A stretch of 41,000 nucleotides of DNA from Streptacidiphilus melanogenes (GCF_000787835.1 NZ_BBPP01000031.1:60743-101742), one strand, 5' to 3'; shown: positions 9,543-18,317, numbered from the stretch's first letter. Numbers and translations are program-made. The notes: generated by a model from the letters alone, not told the origin.

Positions 9543-10418
9543 ATGCGCAGTCCGCGCATAGCGGCAGTGGTGGCAGCGGGCGTTGGGGTCCTCGGTATGG
9601 GCGCGCCGGCTTCGGCATTGGCCCAGGGGCACACCACTGGAGCGTCGGAGGGAGTCAACGTCGCCCTCGCGCCCGGTCACGAGCGGCCGCTCGCGAACGT
9701 CCTCGGCGCGGTCGAGAGGTCGCAGCCGCGACCGACTCGCGCAGGCCAGATCGGCATGGCCAAGCCGAACGCGAACCTGAGGCAGGCGGTGGTCCCCGGG
9801 CTCGACCTGTCCGTCGGCAAGTCCCACATCGGGCCTTTCCGACAGGGCCAGCACAACGCCACCTACATGATCACGGTGAGCAACCTCGGTTCCGTCCCGG
9901 CCTTCGGGCTGTTCTCGGTCACCGACTCCCTTCCCCCGTCGATGACCGCCACCTCGATCAGCGGCGTGGGCTGGGACTGCACACTGGCCACGCTCACCTG
10001 CGACCGGGCCCCGGGGCCGCTGCTTTCGGCCACGGACTTTCCCACGATCTACCTGACCGTGAACGTGGCGGACGACGCTCCCGGGTTCGCCACCAACACC
10101 GCGACGCTGACCGCCAGCGTGAACGGACGCCCCCCGATCGTCACCACGGTGACGGACCCGACCCGGATCCTGTCCGGAAACGAGGATCGGGATCCCGGCA
10201 AGGGCGGCCGCGTGGACGTCAAGATCGACAACCACAACAGCAGCGCCGCGCTGAACCTCAACCACACCTCGGCCCATGCTGGAGCCCACCAGGGCCAGGG
10301 CCAGGGCCAGGGTCAGAGTCAGAGCACGAGCGTGAAGACCAAGGTCAACACCAAGTTGCACGCGCACAACAGTGTGGTCGTCGGCAAGTCCCGGCACCAC
10401 CGCCACCACCACGGCTGA
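9543..10418 (+). CDS. Secreted protein with a DUF11 repeat domain and His-rich tail
   Basis: A 291-residue exported protein. The ATG at 9543 follows a strong site, AAGAAGGAGG. Residues 1-27 are a signal peptide (basic start, Ala/Val core, ASALA cleavage region). One DUF11 beta-sandwich (about 80-210) shows the family pattern: LDLSVGKS, YMITVSNLGS, FSVTDSLPP, TCDRAP and ATLTASV. DUF11 domains are found in surface and extracellular proteins of actinomycetes and have no enzyme activity. The tail has a GQ-repeat stretch and ends HHRHHHG. There is no LPXTG anchor or membrane anchor, so it is probably released or bound to the wall noncovalently. A strong hairpin follows 35 bases downstream. Confidence 0.82.
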   Translation: MRSPRIAAVVAAGVGVLGMGAPASALAQGHTTGASEGVNVALAPGHERPLANVLGAVERSQPRPTRAGQIGMAKPNANLRQAVVPGLDLSVGKSHIGPFRQGQHNATYMITVSNLGSVPAFGLFSVTDSLPPSMTATSISGVGWDCTLATLTCDRAPGPLLSATDFPTIYLTVNVADDAPGFATNTATLTASVNGRPPIVTTVTDPTRILSGNEDRDPGKGGRVDVKIDNHNSSAALNLNHTSAHAGAHQGQGQGQGQSQSTSVKTKVNTKLHAHNSVVVGKSRHHRHHHG

Positions 10419-10452
10419 CGCAACAAGGCTGACACCCAACGGGGATTGAAGC

Positions 10453-10487
10453 CCAGGTCCCGCTTCCGGCACGGAGGCGGGACCTGG
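10453..10487 (+). terminator. Hairpin terminator after the DUF11 gene
   Basis: Perfect 11-bp arms, CCAGGTCCCGC (10453-10463) and GCGGGACCTGG (10477-10487). The loop contains a second short pairing, TCCG/CGGA. It begins 35 bases after the stop codon. There is no long T tract, as is usual in this group. Confidence 0.75.
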
Positions 10488-10547
10488 CACATTCCCGAGA
10501 CGGAGCCGGATGTCCGAGGCCATGTAGGCGCCGTGAGCGGACCCTTG

Positions 10548-10575
10548 TGCCCTGCGTGGTTGGCCACGCAGGGCA
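10548..10575. terminator. Second strong hairpin, 12-bp perfect stem
   Basis: TGCCCTGCGTGG (10548-10559), loop TTGG, CCACGCAGGGCA (10564-10575). It lies 60 bases past the first hairpin and about 320 bases before the next gene. It may be a back-up terminator or a structured RNA; no gene overlaps it. Confidence 0.6.
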
Positions 10576-10893
10576 CGACGCTGTGCGGTACCAGTCCCGC
10601 CTTGGACGGGTGCCTGGGCCGGCGGCACACTGGCAGCGCCGTGATTACCCACCGGTGCCCGGGGGGCGCCCGCGACCTTCGGGCCGGGCGGGGAATGCCG
10701 AGCCGGCCCGTCAAGGCCACGCTGGCTGTCCAGCGGTGACCCGACCCATGGTCTTTGTCGCCGACGATGCGAGGCTCAGGGTTCATTTGAGCCACACCGG
10801 GTGCCGTGCTTTCTCCTTTCCCACTGATACCGGCATGAACCGGCAGGAGTTGGGTCATGTCTTCAGGGTGCCGCGGCAACGGGGAGGGAACCT

Positions 10894-11865
10894 GTGATCA
10901 CTGCGAATGCTGTTGGCGGGGCGCTCCGTGTGGGCGCCCCCGGACAATGGTTCCTGCTTCCCGATGCGGTTCGGGCGGATGTCGAGGCGGTGACCGGCGC
11001 CCGGGTGATCGGCGCTGACCACCTGGGCGGTTGCGGCTCACCAGGAGCGGTCCGACTACGTTTCGCTTCCGGGGCCCGCAGGCTCCTCAAGACCATTCCC
11101 CTCGACCACGTCCTGTTTCCGCGCTACAGGGCGGAGGCCGAGCACACTCGGGCGCTGCTGTCTGCGGGTTTGCCGGTGCCCAGGCTGCGTGTCGCCTGGC
11201 AGGCGGGTGGCTGGTGGCTGATGGCGTTCGACGACGTGAGCGGTGCCCGGCATCCGGATCTGTCTCCCGGGTCACCGGACATCCGACGCGCTCTGGGGCT
11301 GTTGGACCGGCTCTTCGCCACGCCCACTGCCACGCTGCGGCCGCGTGCGCGCGGCTTCGTTCCAGCTGTGGGCGAGGCGCTGTGCCGCTGGCGGCAGTTG
11401 GCCGAGCGCGGTGCCGATCTGGAGCCTTGGGCAGCCAGGAACCTGGACCGGCTCGTTGCGACTGAGCGGTTCTGGATCCACTATGGCGACGGCTCGACGC
11501 TGCTGCACGCGGATCTGGGCACGGACACCATGCTCCTGGCCGACAGACAAGGCGGTGACGTCGCGTTGGACTGGGCCTACCTGCACCGAGGCGCCGCCTG
11601 GATCGACCCAGCTCTGTTCGTGCCGCATCTCATCCTGGCCGGGCACACACCCGCGCAGGCGGAGGCTCTCATGGATGGTTCGGCTGCCGCGTGGGCGGAC
11701 GCGCCTGCGGAGGCGATCACCTTCTTCGCCATCGCGCTCACCGGCTACTGGGAGCACTCCTGCCGTCTTCCCTTCCTGCCGCAGGCACCTGACTTGCGGC
11801 TCTACCAGTCGCGGATGGCCGGTATCGGCCGCGCCTGGATCAGGCATCGCACCGACTGGACCTGA
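10894..11865 (+). CDS. Aminoglycoside phosphotransferase (APH)-fold protein
   Basis: A 323-residue member of the APH/choline-kinase-like superfamily, which phosphorylates small molecules with ATP. The GTG at 10894 follows GGGGAGGGAA. The catalytic loop reads LLHADLGTDTMLL: His205 and catalytic Asp207 are present, but the usual metal-binding Asn of HxDxxxxN is replaced by Thr. The second metal Asp is seen in VALDWAY (Asp226). A Lys in RLLKTIPLD could be the ATP-binding lysine. It appears monocistronic. Whether it is an active kinase is uncertain, and the substrate cannot be inferred. An antibiotic-resistance role is possible but not supported by the context. Confidence 0.75.
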   Translation: MITANAVGGALRVGAPGQWFLLPDAVRADVEAVTGARVIGADHLGGCGSPGAVRLRFASGARRLLKTIPLDHVLFPRYRAEAEHTRALLSAGLPVPRLRVAWQAGGWWLMAFDDVSGARHPDLSPGSPDIRRALGLLDRLFATPTATLRPRARGFVPAVGEALCRWRQLAERGADLEPWAARNLDRLVATERFWIHYGDGSTLLHADLGTDTMLLADRQGGDVALDWAYLHRGAAWIDPALFVPHLILAGHTPAQAEALMDGSAAAWADAPAEAITFFAIALTGYWEHSCRLPFLPQAPDLRLYQSRMAGIGRAWIRHRTDWT

Positions 11866-11984
11866 TCCCTCGCGTCCCTTCCGGTGCAGGTGTTGCCGCG
11901 GCCGTGGTGGGTTCGGTGAGCGGGGGTGGGGAAATTGCTGCAAAGTCTGGCCGGTCGTGTGCGCCCGATTACACACTGGATCGC

Positions 11985-12536
11985 ATGACCAACACCCTGG
12001 CCTTACGCAGTGCACTGCGGGCGGAGACCGTGCGTGGCGCTGCGGCCGTGCAGGTGGTGCCCTTGCTGCGCGCCTCGCTGGACCCTGCGTCACTTCGGGC
12101 CGACAGCCTCGAGGACTCTCCGGCAGGGCGCATCATCGCCCAGGTGCTCTATAGGGATGTGGACGCCGAGACGTTCGACGGCACGGCTCACCTGGCCGCG
12201 GGGGTGGTCCTGGTGCTGTCATGGCTGGTGCCGGCACTGGCGGCGCGAACGGGGGCAGGCAATCCGAAGGGACTGGCCGGTGAACTGGCCGCGCAGTCGC
12301 GGTGCGGCAGGGGTGGCCAGTACGTTGCCGACGTGTTGGACCGACTCTTTGACGGCAGCGCGGGGGCACCAGTGCTGCGAAAACTTCTCGCAGACGATCA
12401 GGAGACGCTGCTGGAGGTGGTTGCCAGGCTCGCCGAGGTTGCTGCGTTGCAGGCGCGAGCGGTGGCATTCAGTGACGGTACCGACCTGGAGGCGGTCCTG
12501 GCGCAGATCGAGGACGGTCTGCGAGACCACCCGTGA
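11985..12536 (+). CDS. Hypothetical protein, 183 residues
   Basis: Codon use and a clean frame support a real gene. I place the start at ATG 11985 (MTNTLALRSA); the frame remains open to a GTG at 11904. The ribosome site is weak. The protein is Ala/Leu-rich and helical. One hydrophobic stretch (about 67-85: AAGVVLVLSWLVPALAA) might be a membrane or core helix. I recognise no family. It stands 120 bases after the APH-fold gene on the same strand and could share its transcript. Confidence 0.6.
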   Translation: MTNTLALRSALRAETVRGAAAVQVVPLLRASLDPASLRADSLEDSPAGRIIAQVLYRDVDAETFDGTAHLAAGVVLVLSWLVPALAARTGAGNPKGLAGELAAQSRCGRGGQYVADVLDRLFDGSAGAPVLRKLLADDQETLLEVVARLAEVAALQARAVAFSDGTDLEAVLAQIEDGLRDHP

Positions 12537-12923
12537 TGGTGTGACCTGACCATCGGTGACCGTGTCCTGTCGTAGAGCGTGCTGTCGGCGGTCTGGGGGT
12601 GTCGAACGACAGACCCGCCCGGGCTGCCCTCACCGCTGCCAGGTCGCACCTGTCCGTCCCAGGGAATCGACGGTTGCACACCAGACCCCAGCCGGTTGCC
12701 GACGATCTTGAACCCGGCAAGCACCACCCGGGCAGACCTGGCAGGCGGAAGGTGCCGGCCAGCGGTCCTCCCGTGAGCGCACCGCCGATGCGAACGGGGC
12801 AGGCCATATGGCTTTGTTCATGAGTTGCGACAGCGGATGTACGCGACTTTGAACAGCACCGTCGAACCGCCGCGTTCGATCTTCACGAGAAGCGACAGCG
12901 CCGCCTGACGCCGCGCCGGGGAC
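12537..12923. other. Gap between two 3' ends, no gene seen
   Basis: About 390 bases between a + strand gene and the 3' end of the tetR gene on the - strand. I see no supported frame and no clear terminator hairpin. Confidence 0.5.
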
Positions 12924-13532
12924 TCAGCGTCGGCTGTCTGTCGGCCGAGCTGTGGCGGTCAGCCCGGGGGTGACCAGGGCGAGCCAACGGGCCCGAGCTG
13001 CGGGCGGTTGTTCGGTGGGGGCGGTGGAGAACAACAGGTAGATGTCGCCGACGGTGACGTCGGGGTGGATATCGCCGTCGGCCTGGCCCGCTCGGATGAG
13101 TGCGGCGACGGCGGCGCTGCCCCGGTCCTCGTCGACGCGATCGCCCGGCTCCGCGCCCAGCGTCTGCGCGGCCGCCTTCACGGCGCGGTCGGTAACGGAC
13201 TGCTCGATGACCCGGCCGAGGAAGGTGGTCAGCTCCTCCGCGGCCCGGGCTCCGGCAGTGACGCGGGCAAGGACGGCTTCGGCGTCGTCTGCGACGCGCG
13301 CGACGGACTCGGCGACGACGGCGGCGACCAGGTCCGTCTTGGTGGGGAAGTGCCGGTACAGGGTGCCCACGGCCACGCCGGCCGCGGCGGCGATCTCGTC
13401 CATGCCGACCTCGGGGCCGTGCTGGGTGATCTGCTTCCCGGCGGCGGTCAGGATCTTCCTTCGATTGCGCACCGCGTCGGCGCGCGGCGCCCTGGCCTGG
13501 GTCACGGGACTCGCCTGCCCTTCCACTTGCAT
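12924..13532 (-). CDS. TetR-family repressor
   Basis: A 202-residue TetR-type regulator. The N-terminal helix-turn-helix is clear: RNRRKILTAA, then MDEIAAAAGVAVGTLYRHF and the linker PTKTDLV. The C-terminal ligand domain is not assignable to a ligand class. I use the ATG at 13532 although it has almost no ribosome site and sits 5 bases from an operator. A GTG at 13505 (MTQARAPRAD) preceded by GGAAGGG is a real alternative. It is divergent from a short-chain dehydrogenase and most likely represses both genes through the two palindromes between them. Confidence 0.88.
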   Translation of the reverse strand: MQVEGQASPVTQARAPRADAVRNRRKILTAAGKQITQHGPEVGMDEIAAAAGVAVGTLYRHFPTKTDLVAAVVAESVARVADDAEAVLARVTAGARAAEELTTFLGRVIEQSVTDRAVKAAAQTLGAEPGDRVDEDRGSAAVAALIRAGQADGDIHPDVTVGDIYLLFSTAPTEQPPAARARWLALVTPGLTATARPTDSRR

Positions 13533-13537
13533 CAAGA

Positions 13538-13551
13538 TGAACCGCGGTTCA
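13538..13551. promoter_or_regulatory. Palindromic operator 1 for TetR protein
   Basis: TGAACCGCGGTTCA is a perfect 14-base palindrome. It lies directly before the tetR start and 48 bases before the dehydrogenase start, the usual place for a TetR-family operator. Confidence 0.75.
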
Positions 13552-13561
13552 GGATAGATGG

Positions 13562-13575
13562 TGAACCACAGTTCA
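13562..13575. promoter_or_regulatory. Palindromic operator 2 for TetR protein
   Basis: TGAACCACAGTTCA, a near-perfect second copy of operator 1 with a 24-base centre spacing. It lies within the likely promoter of the dehydrogenase, 24 bases before its ATG. Confidence 0.72.
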
Positions 13576-13598
13576 TCTTACATGTGAGGACTCCCGCC

Positions 13599-14429
13599 AT
13601 GCCCGCCAAGACCGCCCTTGTCACCGGTGCCTCCTCCGGCATCGGCGAGGCCACCGCCCTGAAGCTCCACGAGCTCGGCTACACCGTCTACGGGGCCGCC
13701 CGCCGCACCGACCGCCTGGCCAAGCTCGCCGACCGCGGCATCCGCCCGCTGGCCATGGACGTCACCGACGACGCCTCGATGCAGACCGGCATCGAGGCGA
13801 TCGTTGCCGAGACCGGCCGGATCGACGTGCTGGCCAACATCGCCGGCTACGGCTCCTACGGCGCCCTCGAAGACGTCCCCCTGGACGAGGCTCGCCGCCA
13901 GTTCGAGGTCAACGTCTTCGGCGCGGTCCGCCTGACCCAGCTCGTGCTGCCCCACATGCGAGTCCAGCGCTCCGGCACCGTCGTCAACGTCACCTCGATG
14001 GGCGGCAAGATCTACACCCCGCTCGGCGGCTGGTACCACGGCACCAAGTTCGCCCTGGAAGCGCTCAGCGACTGCCTGCGCCTGGAAGCCAAGCCCTTCG
14101 GCATCGACGTCGTCGTCGTCGAGCCGGGCGGCATCGCCACCGAATGGGGCGCCATCGCCGCCGCCAAACTGGAGAAGTCCTCAGCCGACGGCGCCTACGC
14201 CACCCAGGCCGCCGCCGTGGCCTCCTCCCTGCGCTCCGAGGCCAACGCGAAGCGCAACTCCCCGCCCAGCGTCATCGCCGACGCCATCGGCAAGGCCGTC
14301 ACCACCCACCGCCCCAAGACCCGCTACGCCACCGGCTTCGGCGCCCGTCCCCTCATCGCCCTGCGCCGGATCCTGCCCGACCGCGCCTTCGACACGGTCA
14401 TCTCCCGCGCCGTCGGCCTGCCGCGCTGA
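13599..14429 (+). CDS. Short-chain dehydrogenase/reductase
   Basis: A 276-residue classical SDR, an NAD(P)-dependent oxidoreductase. TGASSGIG (9-16) binds the cofactor and NIAGYG is the NAG-type motif. The catalytic set is Ser133 (NVTSMGG), Tyr146 and Lys150 (YHGTK). The basic residues in AARRTDR after the second strand favour NADPH. The start ATG is preceded by GAGGA. It is divergent from the tetR gene and shares its operators, so induction by a substrate or xenobiotic is likely. The substrate is unknown. Confidence 0.92.
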   Translation: MPAKTALVTGASSGIGEATALKLHELGYTVYGAARRTDRLAKLADRGIRPLAMDVTDDASMQTGIEAIVAETGRIDVLANIAGYGSYGALEDVPLDEARRQFEVNVFGAVRLTQLVLPHMRVQRSGTVVNVTSMGGKIYTPLGGWYHGTKFALEALSDCLRLEAKPFGIDVVVVEPGGIATEWGAIAAAKLEKSSADGAYATQAAAVASSLRSEANAKRNSPPSVIADAIGKAVTTHRPKTRYATGFGARPLIALRRILPDRAFDTVISRAVGLPR

Positions 14430-14810
14430 CCATCCGGGAAACAATCGGGGACCTGCAGGGCGCTGTCGAATCTCGTGAACTGTTCGATGGCCCTCGCCGC
14501 TCGGGTGCCTCCCAAACTCGTCAACAAGTGCTGTCGCAAATTGTGAACGCAGCCAGCCATACGAGCCGGGCCGTTCCAGGGGATCGCCACGCCCACGACG
14601 GCGAGAACGACAGCCCAGCGGCGGCGCGACCTGCCGCGTTGGACTTCGCCGGTTCCTTCCATATAAGGGAGCCGGTGCTGGCCCTCTCGTGCGCCAAGCG
14701 CCTGACAGTCACATCGCTATGGGGAATCTGCGTGAGCAGCGGTGGGCCGACGCCATGCAGGACGCTGGAGGGATGTGCGCTTGTCGGCAGGGTCCTTGAG
14801 GAGGGTGCTC
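14430..14810. other. Intergenic region without a supported gene
   Basis: About 380 bases between the SDR and DUF574 genes. I see no coding frame with a ribosome site. It presumably holds the promoter of the methyltransferase gene. Confidence 0.5.
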
Positions 14811-15647
14811 GTGGATGAGATGCCTGGTCCGCTTCCGTCGGAAGTGGACCTGTCGCAGCCCAATATCGCTCGGATGTGGGACTACCTCCTCGGCGGGCGC
14901 GTGAACGTCGAGGCGGACCGGGAGGCCGCCCGCAGGCTCATGAAGTCGATGCCTGAGCTGCCGGGCGTGCTACGTGCCAATCGGGCGTTCGCGGCCAGGG
15001 CGGTCCGTCTGCTGGCCAAGGCGGGCATCCGTCAATTCCTCGACCTAGGTTCCGGTCTGGCCACCGTCCACCCGGCCCATGAGGTCGTGGGGGAGGGGGA
15101 TGCGGAGGCACGGGTGCTGTACGTCGACAACGATCCCGTCGTGGCGGCACACAACAAACTCCTGGTCCCGACACGGACCTGCGCAGTGCTGCGGGCGGAC
15201 CTGCGTGACACCGCGGCTGTGCTGGAGTCGCCGCAAGCGCAGCGCCTCTTCGACCTGAACCAGCCGGTCGCGGTCCTGCTGATCGCAGTCCTGGACTCCC
15301 TTCCCCATGCAGACCGGCCCGCTGACATCGTGGCGCGCTATCGAGACGCCCTCGTCGCCGGCAGCTGCGTGGCGCTCACTCATGCCGTGGGAACCCAACC
15401 GCACACGAGCACGATCCAGGCCGCGCGGGCCTACGCGAAGCACGTCGCCCCGGTCCATCTGCGCACCCGTAGCGAGATCGCGGGGTTCTTGAATGGCTGG
15501 GACGTGCTGTACCCAGGGCTCGTGCCCACCCCCGATTGGCGCCCCGGACCAGCTGTGGCCGACCATGAGGCCACCTGGTTGAGCGGCCTGGCGGCAGTGG
15601 CGTGGAAGCCCCCGCAGCTGGCCGCGAACCGCTCCGCACCCGGCTGA
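14811..15647 (+). CDS. SAM-dependent methyltransferase, DUF574 family
   Basis: A 278-residue protein of the DUF574 (Methyltransf_19) family, abundant in Streptomyces. The GTG at 14811 is 5 bases after GAGGAGGG. Family marks are visible: PNIARMWDYLLGGRVNVEADR near the N-terminus, a SAM-binding loop FLDLGSGLATV, VLYVDNDPVV at the second strand, and LLIAVLDSLPH. The fold is a Rossmann methyltransferase but the substrates of this family are mostly unknown. It appears to be a single gene. Confidence 0.9.
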   Translation: MDEMPGPLPSEVDLSQPNIARMWDYLLGGRVNVEADREAARRLMKSMPELPGVLRANRAFAARAVRLLAKAGIRQFLDLGSGLATVHPAHEVVGEGDAEARVLYVDNDPVVAAHNKLLVPTRTCAVLRADLRDTAAVLESPQAQRLFDLNQPVAVLLIAVLDSLPHADRPADIVARYRDALVAGSCVALTHAVGTQPHTSTIQAARAYAKHVAPVHLRTRSEIAGFLNGWDVLYPGLVPTPDWRPGPAVADHEATWLSGLAAVAWKPPQLAANRSAPG

Positions 15648-15904
15648 GCCTCACAGCCTCCTAGGATGCCTCTCCACGAGCGGGAGGCGCCTCGAAGCCG
15701 CTGCCGCGCCGTGGCGGACCCGCGAGATCGACAGGTGACGCCGGACCGGCTGGCTCCCATTCCGGCCGACACGATGCGATCACCCAAGCAGAGGAAGCCT
15801 CTCGACGCTGAGCCATGTCGCGCCCCCATGCGGTCCGGAGACCGGTGGCCCTGGCCTTGCAGGCTCCCACCCGGCCGGAGGCCGAAGGGTGTCGTCCAGC
15901 CAGC

Positions 15905-15929
15905 GGTGGGCCCGGTTCGGGCCCCCACC
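15905..15929. terminator. Hairpin between convergent genes
   Basis: GGTGGGCCCG pairs with CGGGCCCCCACC around a GTT loop, with a 2-base bulge. It lies between the 3' ends of the DUF574 gene and the exported-protein gene and could stop transcription from both sides. I see nothing else in 15648-15947. Confidence 0.6.
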
Positions 15930-15947
15930 GCGGGTGGGTTGCGATGC

Positions 15948-16514
15948 TCATCGGGAGTAGGTGATCACGAAGTCGGAGTTGCCAGTGTCGGCAACGGAGG
16001 TGACGGTGACTCTTCCGTGGGCCCCCGCGTAGCTGCCCGTGCCGCTGGTGATCGTGAACTCCATCACGCTGTTGCCCGCGAGCTCCTGCGTGGAGTGATC
16101 GCAGATCAGCATCCCGCCGCTCAGCTGGAACTGAGCGGAGCAGGTGCCAGTGGTGGGGGCTTTGGTAATCAGGCAGTACAGATGGTCGCTGCCCACCGTC
16201 CGGGCCGAATGGTCTGCGTGGTTGCCGTCGTAGTCCGTATCGGTGCCAACCGCGTAACTGCCCAACGCCGGCACGGCGCGGGGATGGGAATCCGGCGTGC
16301 CGTCGGGCGCGTACAGAGCGGCCAAATCCTGGACGCCGTACAGATGCAAAGTAGTGGTGGTGCCAGACGTGCTGGAATGTGCAGAGGCGATGGCAGGAGA
16401 CGGCGGACCCACGGTGGACGCGCTGGAGGACGAACATCCGCACGCAACCGCCACCATCCCCGCCGCAAGGGCGGCCGCCGTCGCCGTGCACCAGGGCCGG
16501 CGCGAACTGCTCAT
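15948..16514 (-). CDS. Exported protein with allene-oxide-cyclase/dirigent-like barrel
   Basis: A 188-residue protein starting at ATG 16514 (MSSSRRPWCT). The N-terminus has two Arg and a hydrophobic stretch ending VAVACGCSSSS, which looks like a lipoprotein signal with a non-ideal lipobox. A Ser/Thr-rich linker follows. The C-terminal half (STQELAGNSVMEFTITSG, then GSYAGAHGRVTVT) resembles the beta-barrel of bacterial allene-oxide-cyclase-like proteins, related to dirigent proteins. I cannot name a ligand or reaction. Family assignment rests on pattern only. Confidence 0.7.
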   Translation of the reverse strand: MSSSRRPWCTATAAALAAGMVAVACGCSSSSASTVGPPSPAIASAHSSTSGTTTTLHLYGVQDLAALYAPDGTPDSHPRAVPALGSYAVGTDTDYDGNHADHSARTVGSDHLYCLITKAPTTGTCSAQFQLSGGMLICDHSTQELAGNSVMEFTITSGTGSYAGAHGRVTVTSVADTGNSDFVITYSR

Positions 16515-16814
16515 GGGCTCTCCAAGCTCGACATATAGACCCCTCGCATCACATTGTCCGCGCTGCATCCACGCCCTCTGCCTCGACCGGCCGGTCCTGA
16601 CGCCAGGACCATCAGGACGACAGGCGCGGTACTCGACGCGGGCGGACCCCCTCCTGCCAACTGCCGGCATACTGGCCTCACTTGGGAGGCACCTCCGCCC
16701 GCGCCTCCGGATGGGCTATTCGGAGGGGATGGGGAATTTGCCGAGCCCGCCGCCGGATCGCCCCGGCGTACCCGGCTCATCGGATACCCCTCCGGCACGG
16801 ACTCACCGCCGCCG
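16515..16814. other. Gap upstream of the exported-protein gene
   Basis: About 300 bases with no supported gene. It must hold the promoter of the exported-protein gene (-) and probably decayed flank of the transposase remnant. Confidence 0.45.
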
Positions 16815-17155
16815 CGATCAAACTGATCCGGCTTGACGGGTCTGAGGAGTCGACGGCCTCGCACCGGGAGACTGTCAGCTGTTCCCGCTCGGCCTGGGCG
16901 GTCATCTCTGCGGCGGTGCGGGCCGCCTCACCCGAAAATCGCGGTCAGACGGTCGGCCACCCACGCCTCGGCCTCGGCAGTTCCCGGTTTGTAGAAGGCG
17001 TGGGCAGCGGCCCAGACATACTCGGCGACGTGCACGAAGTCCAGCAGGACGTGGACCGTGACGCCGCGTCGGCCGGTCTCCGCTGCGATCAGGTCAAGCT
17101 GGTGGCGAACGCCATCGCCAACGCCTGGGCCACGTTGGACACGGCGGCCGGGCAC
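16815..17155 (-). pseudogene. ISKra4-like transposase remnant
   Basis: A dead fragment. Residues such as RHQLDLIAAETGRRGVTVHV and LLDFVHVAEYVWAAAHAFY match the catalytic middle of ISKra4-family transposases. The frame breaks at about 16930 (stop after LTAIFG) and continues one frame over as EAARTAAEMTAQAEREQLT before losing similarity. Both the N-terminal part and the C-terminal catalytic part are missing. I did not find terminal inverted repeats. Confidence 0.62.
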
Positions 17156-17225
17156 ACGCGCAGCCGCCCGGCCGCGCAGCCGCGCTCCTCCACAACTTGG
17201 CCTGGTTCAGTCTGAAACCACAGCA

Positions 17226-17258
17226 CAGCGGCGCCCAGGTACGAGCCTGGCGCCGCTG
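17226..17258 (-). terminator. Terminator of the ricin-type lectin gene
   Basis: CAGCGGCGCCCAGG (17226-17239) pairs with CCTGGCGCCGCTG (17246-17258) with a single bulged C and a 6-base loop. It starts 22 bases past the stop codon of the lectin gene on the - strand. Confidence 0.75.
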
Positions 17259-17279
17259 GCGTTCTGATGCTCTTGGATG

Positions 17280-17999
17280 TCAGTGCCAGTACTGGTTGCT
17301 ACCGCCGACGAACTGCCACAGCTGGACGCGCGTGCTGGGGTTGTTCATCGTGTTGGTGTCCGCGTCCAGGAAGTCGTGGATGCCGGCCGCACTGTCCTCG
17401 TTGGTGATCGTGCCGTTGGAGTTGACGGACCACCACTGGTTCGTGTTGCCGGAGATGAGGTCCCAGAGCTGGATCACGGTGCCGTTCTTGTTGAGGTTGT
17501 TCGCGTCCGCGTCCAGGTATCGGCCGCTGTACGCGTTCCAGAACCGGGCGTAGCTGCCGTAGTTGTCCTCGTACCACCACTGGTTCTTGTTGCCGGAGAT
17601 GCAGTTCCACAACTGGACCACGGTGCCGTCGCGGTTGATCGTGCCGAGGTCGGCATCCAGGCATTTGCCCGTGTCGTTGTTGTAGAGGTAGAACGGACCC
17701 GTCCTGGCGAAGGCCGCGGAAGCAGCCCCGGTGGTGGCCTTCGTGCCGCGCGGTGCGGAGGGCGAGGTGGTGGTCAGCAGTCCGCCGTGCGTCGTCTTGA
17801 TCCGGGGCGCGCCGGCGACCGGCACCGCGATCAGACCGTGACCGGTGGCGTCCTGCCGCACCGAGGCGGCCGAGCTCGTAGCTGACGTGGCGTGACTGGA
17901 CGCCGTCGACGCGCTCGCCGTCCCGGTCACGGCCGGGATCGAGATCAGCGCCGCGACTGCGGCCATGCTCAGCACTGTGACACGCTTCTTGATGTTCAC
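17280..17999 (-). CDS. Secreted ricin-B-type lectin (beta-trefoil)
   Basis: A 239-residue secreted carbohydrate-binding protein. The GTG start at 17999 follows AGGAGA. Residues 1-30 are a signal peptide (MNIKKR, hydrophobic core, TASAS). A low-complexity Ser/Ala/Thr region is followed by a ricin-B/CBM13 beta-trefoil (about 100-239). Its three repeats carry the signature: GKCLDADLG with NKNQWW, GRYLDADAN with NTNQWW, DFLDADTN with SNQYW. No catalytic domain is attached, so it probably acts alone as a lectin on xylan- or galactose-type sugars. A hairpin terminator follows. Confidence 0.88.
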   Translation of the reverse strand: MNIKKRVTVLSMAAVAALISIPAVTGTASASTASSHATSATSSAASVRQDATGHGLIAVPVAGAPRIKTTHGGLLTTTSPSAPRGTKATTGAASAAFARTGPFYLYNNDTGKCLDADLGTINRDGTVVQLWNCISGNKNQWWYEDNYGSYARFWNAYSGRYLDADANNLNKNGTVIQLWDLISGNTNQWWSVNSNGTITNEDSAAGIHDFLDADTNTMNNPSTRVQLWQFVGGSNQYWH

Positions 18000-18317
18000 G
18001 AGATCACATCTCCTATGGATCAGTTGACTTCTCGCTCAACAGGGCTGCTCAAGAGACGAGCAGCCGCGATGACGACGACAATCCCGTACAAGTCCGTACA
18101 CTGGCTGGGCTCTGGACCTGGGATGCGGATCCGGCCGCAACGCCTTGCACCTCGAGCCAGCCCCTTTCCCCCAGACAGCCCCGCTTGGAGTGGTCTTCAA
18201 ACGGCGAGACCAGGATGCTCAGGGCGGTTGGGTGATGTCGTCTTTCCTGCACGAATTCGTACACCCCGCTCTTAGACTCTCTTTGGTCAGGGGCACGGCT
18301 TCACAGTCGGGGGTTTC
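18000..18317. promoter_or_regulatory. Divergent promoter region, lectin and NB-ARC regulator
   Basis: About 320 bases between two divergent starts, more AT-rich than its surroundings. It contains a short inverted repeat, GTAC-AAGTCC-GTAC, at about 18088-18101. I cannot fix -35/-10 boxes with confidence. Confidence 0.45.

Noticed and set aside
12840-12923. Short - strand reading just past the tetR stop, ending in VLFKVAYIRCRNS
   Set aside because: It looks somewhat protein-like but has no start, no ribosome site and no family I can name.
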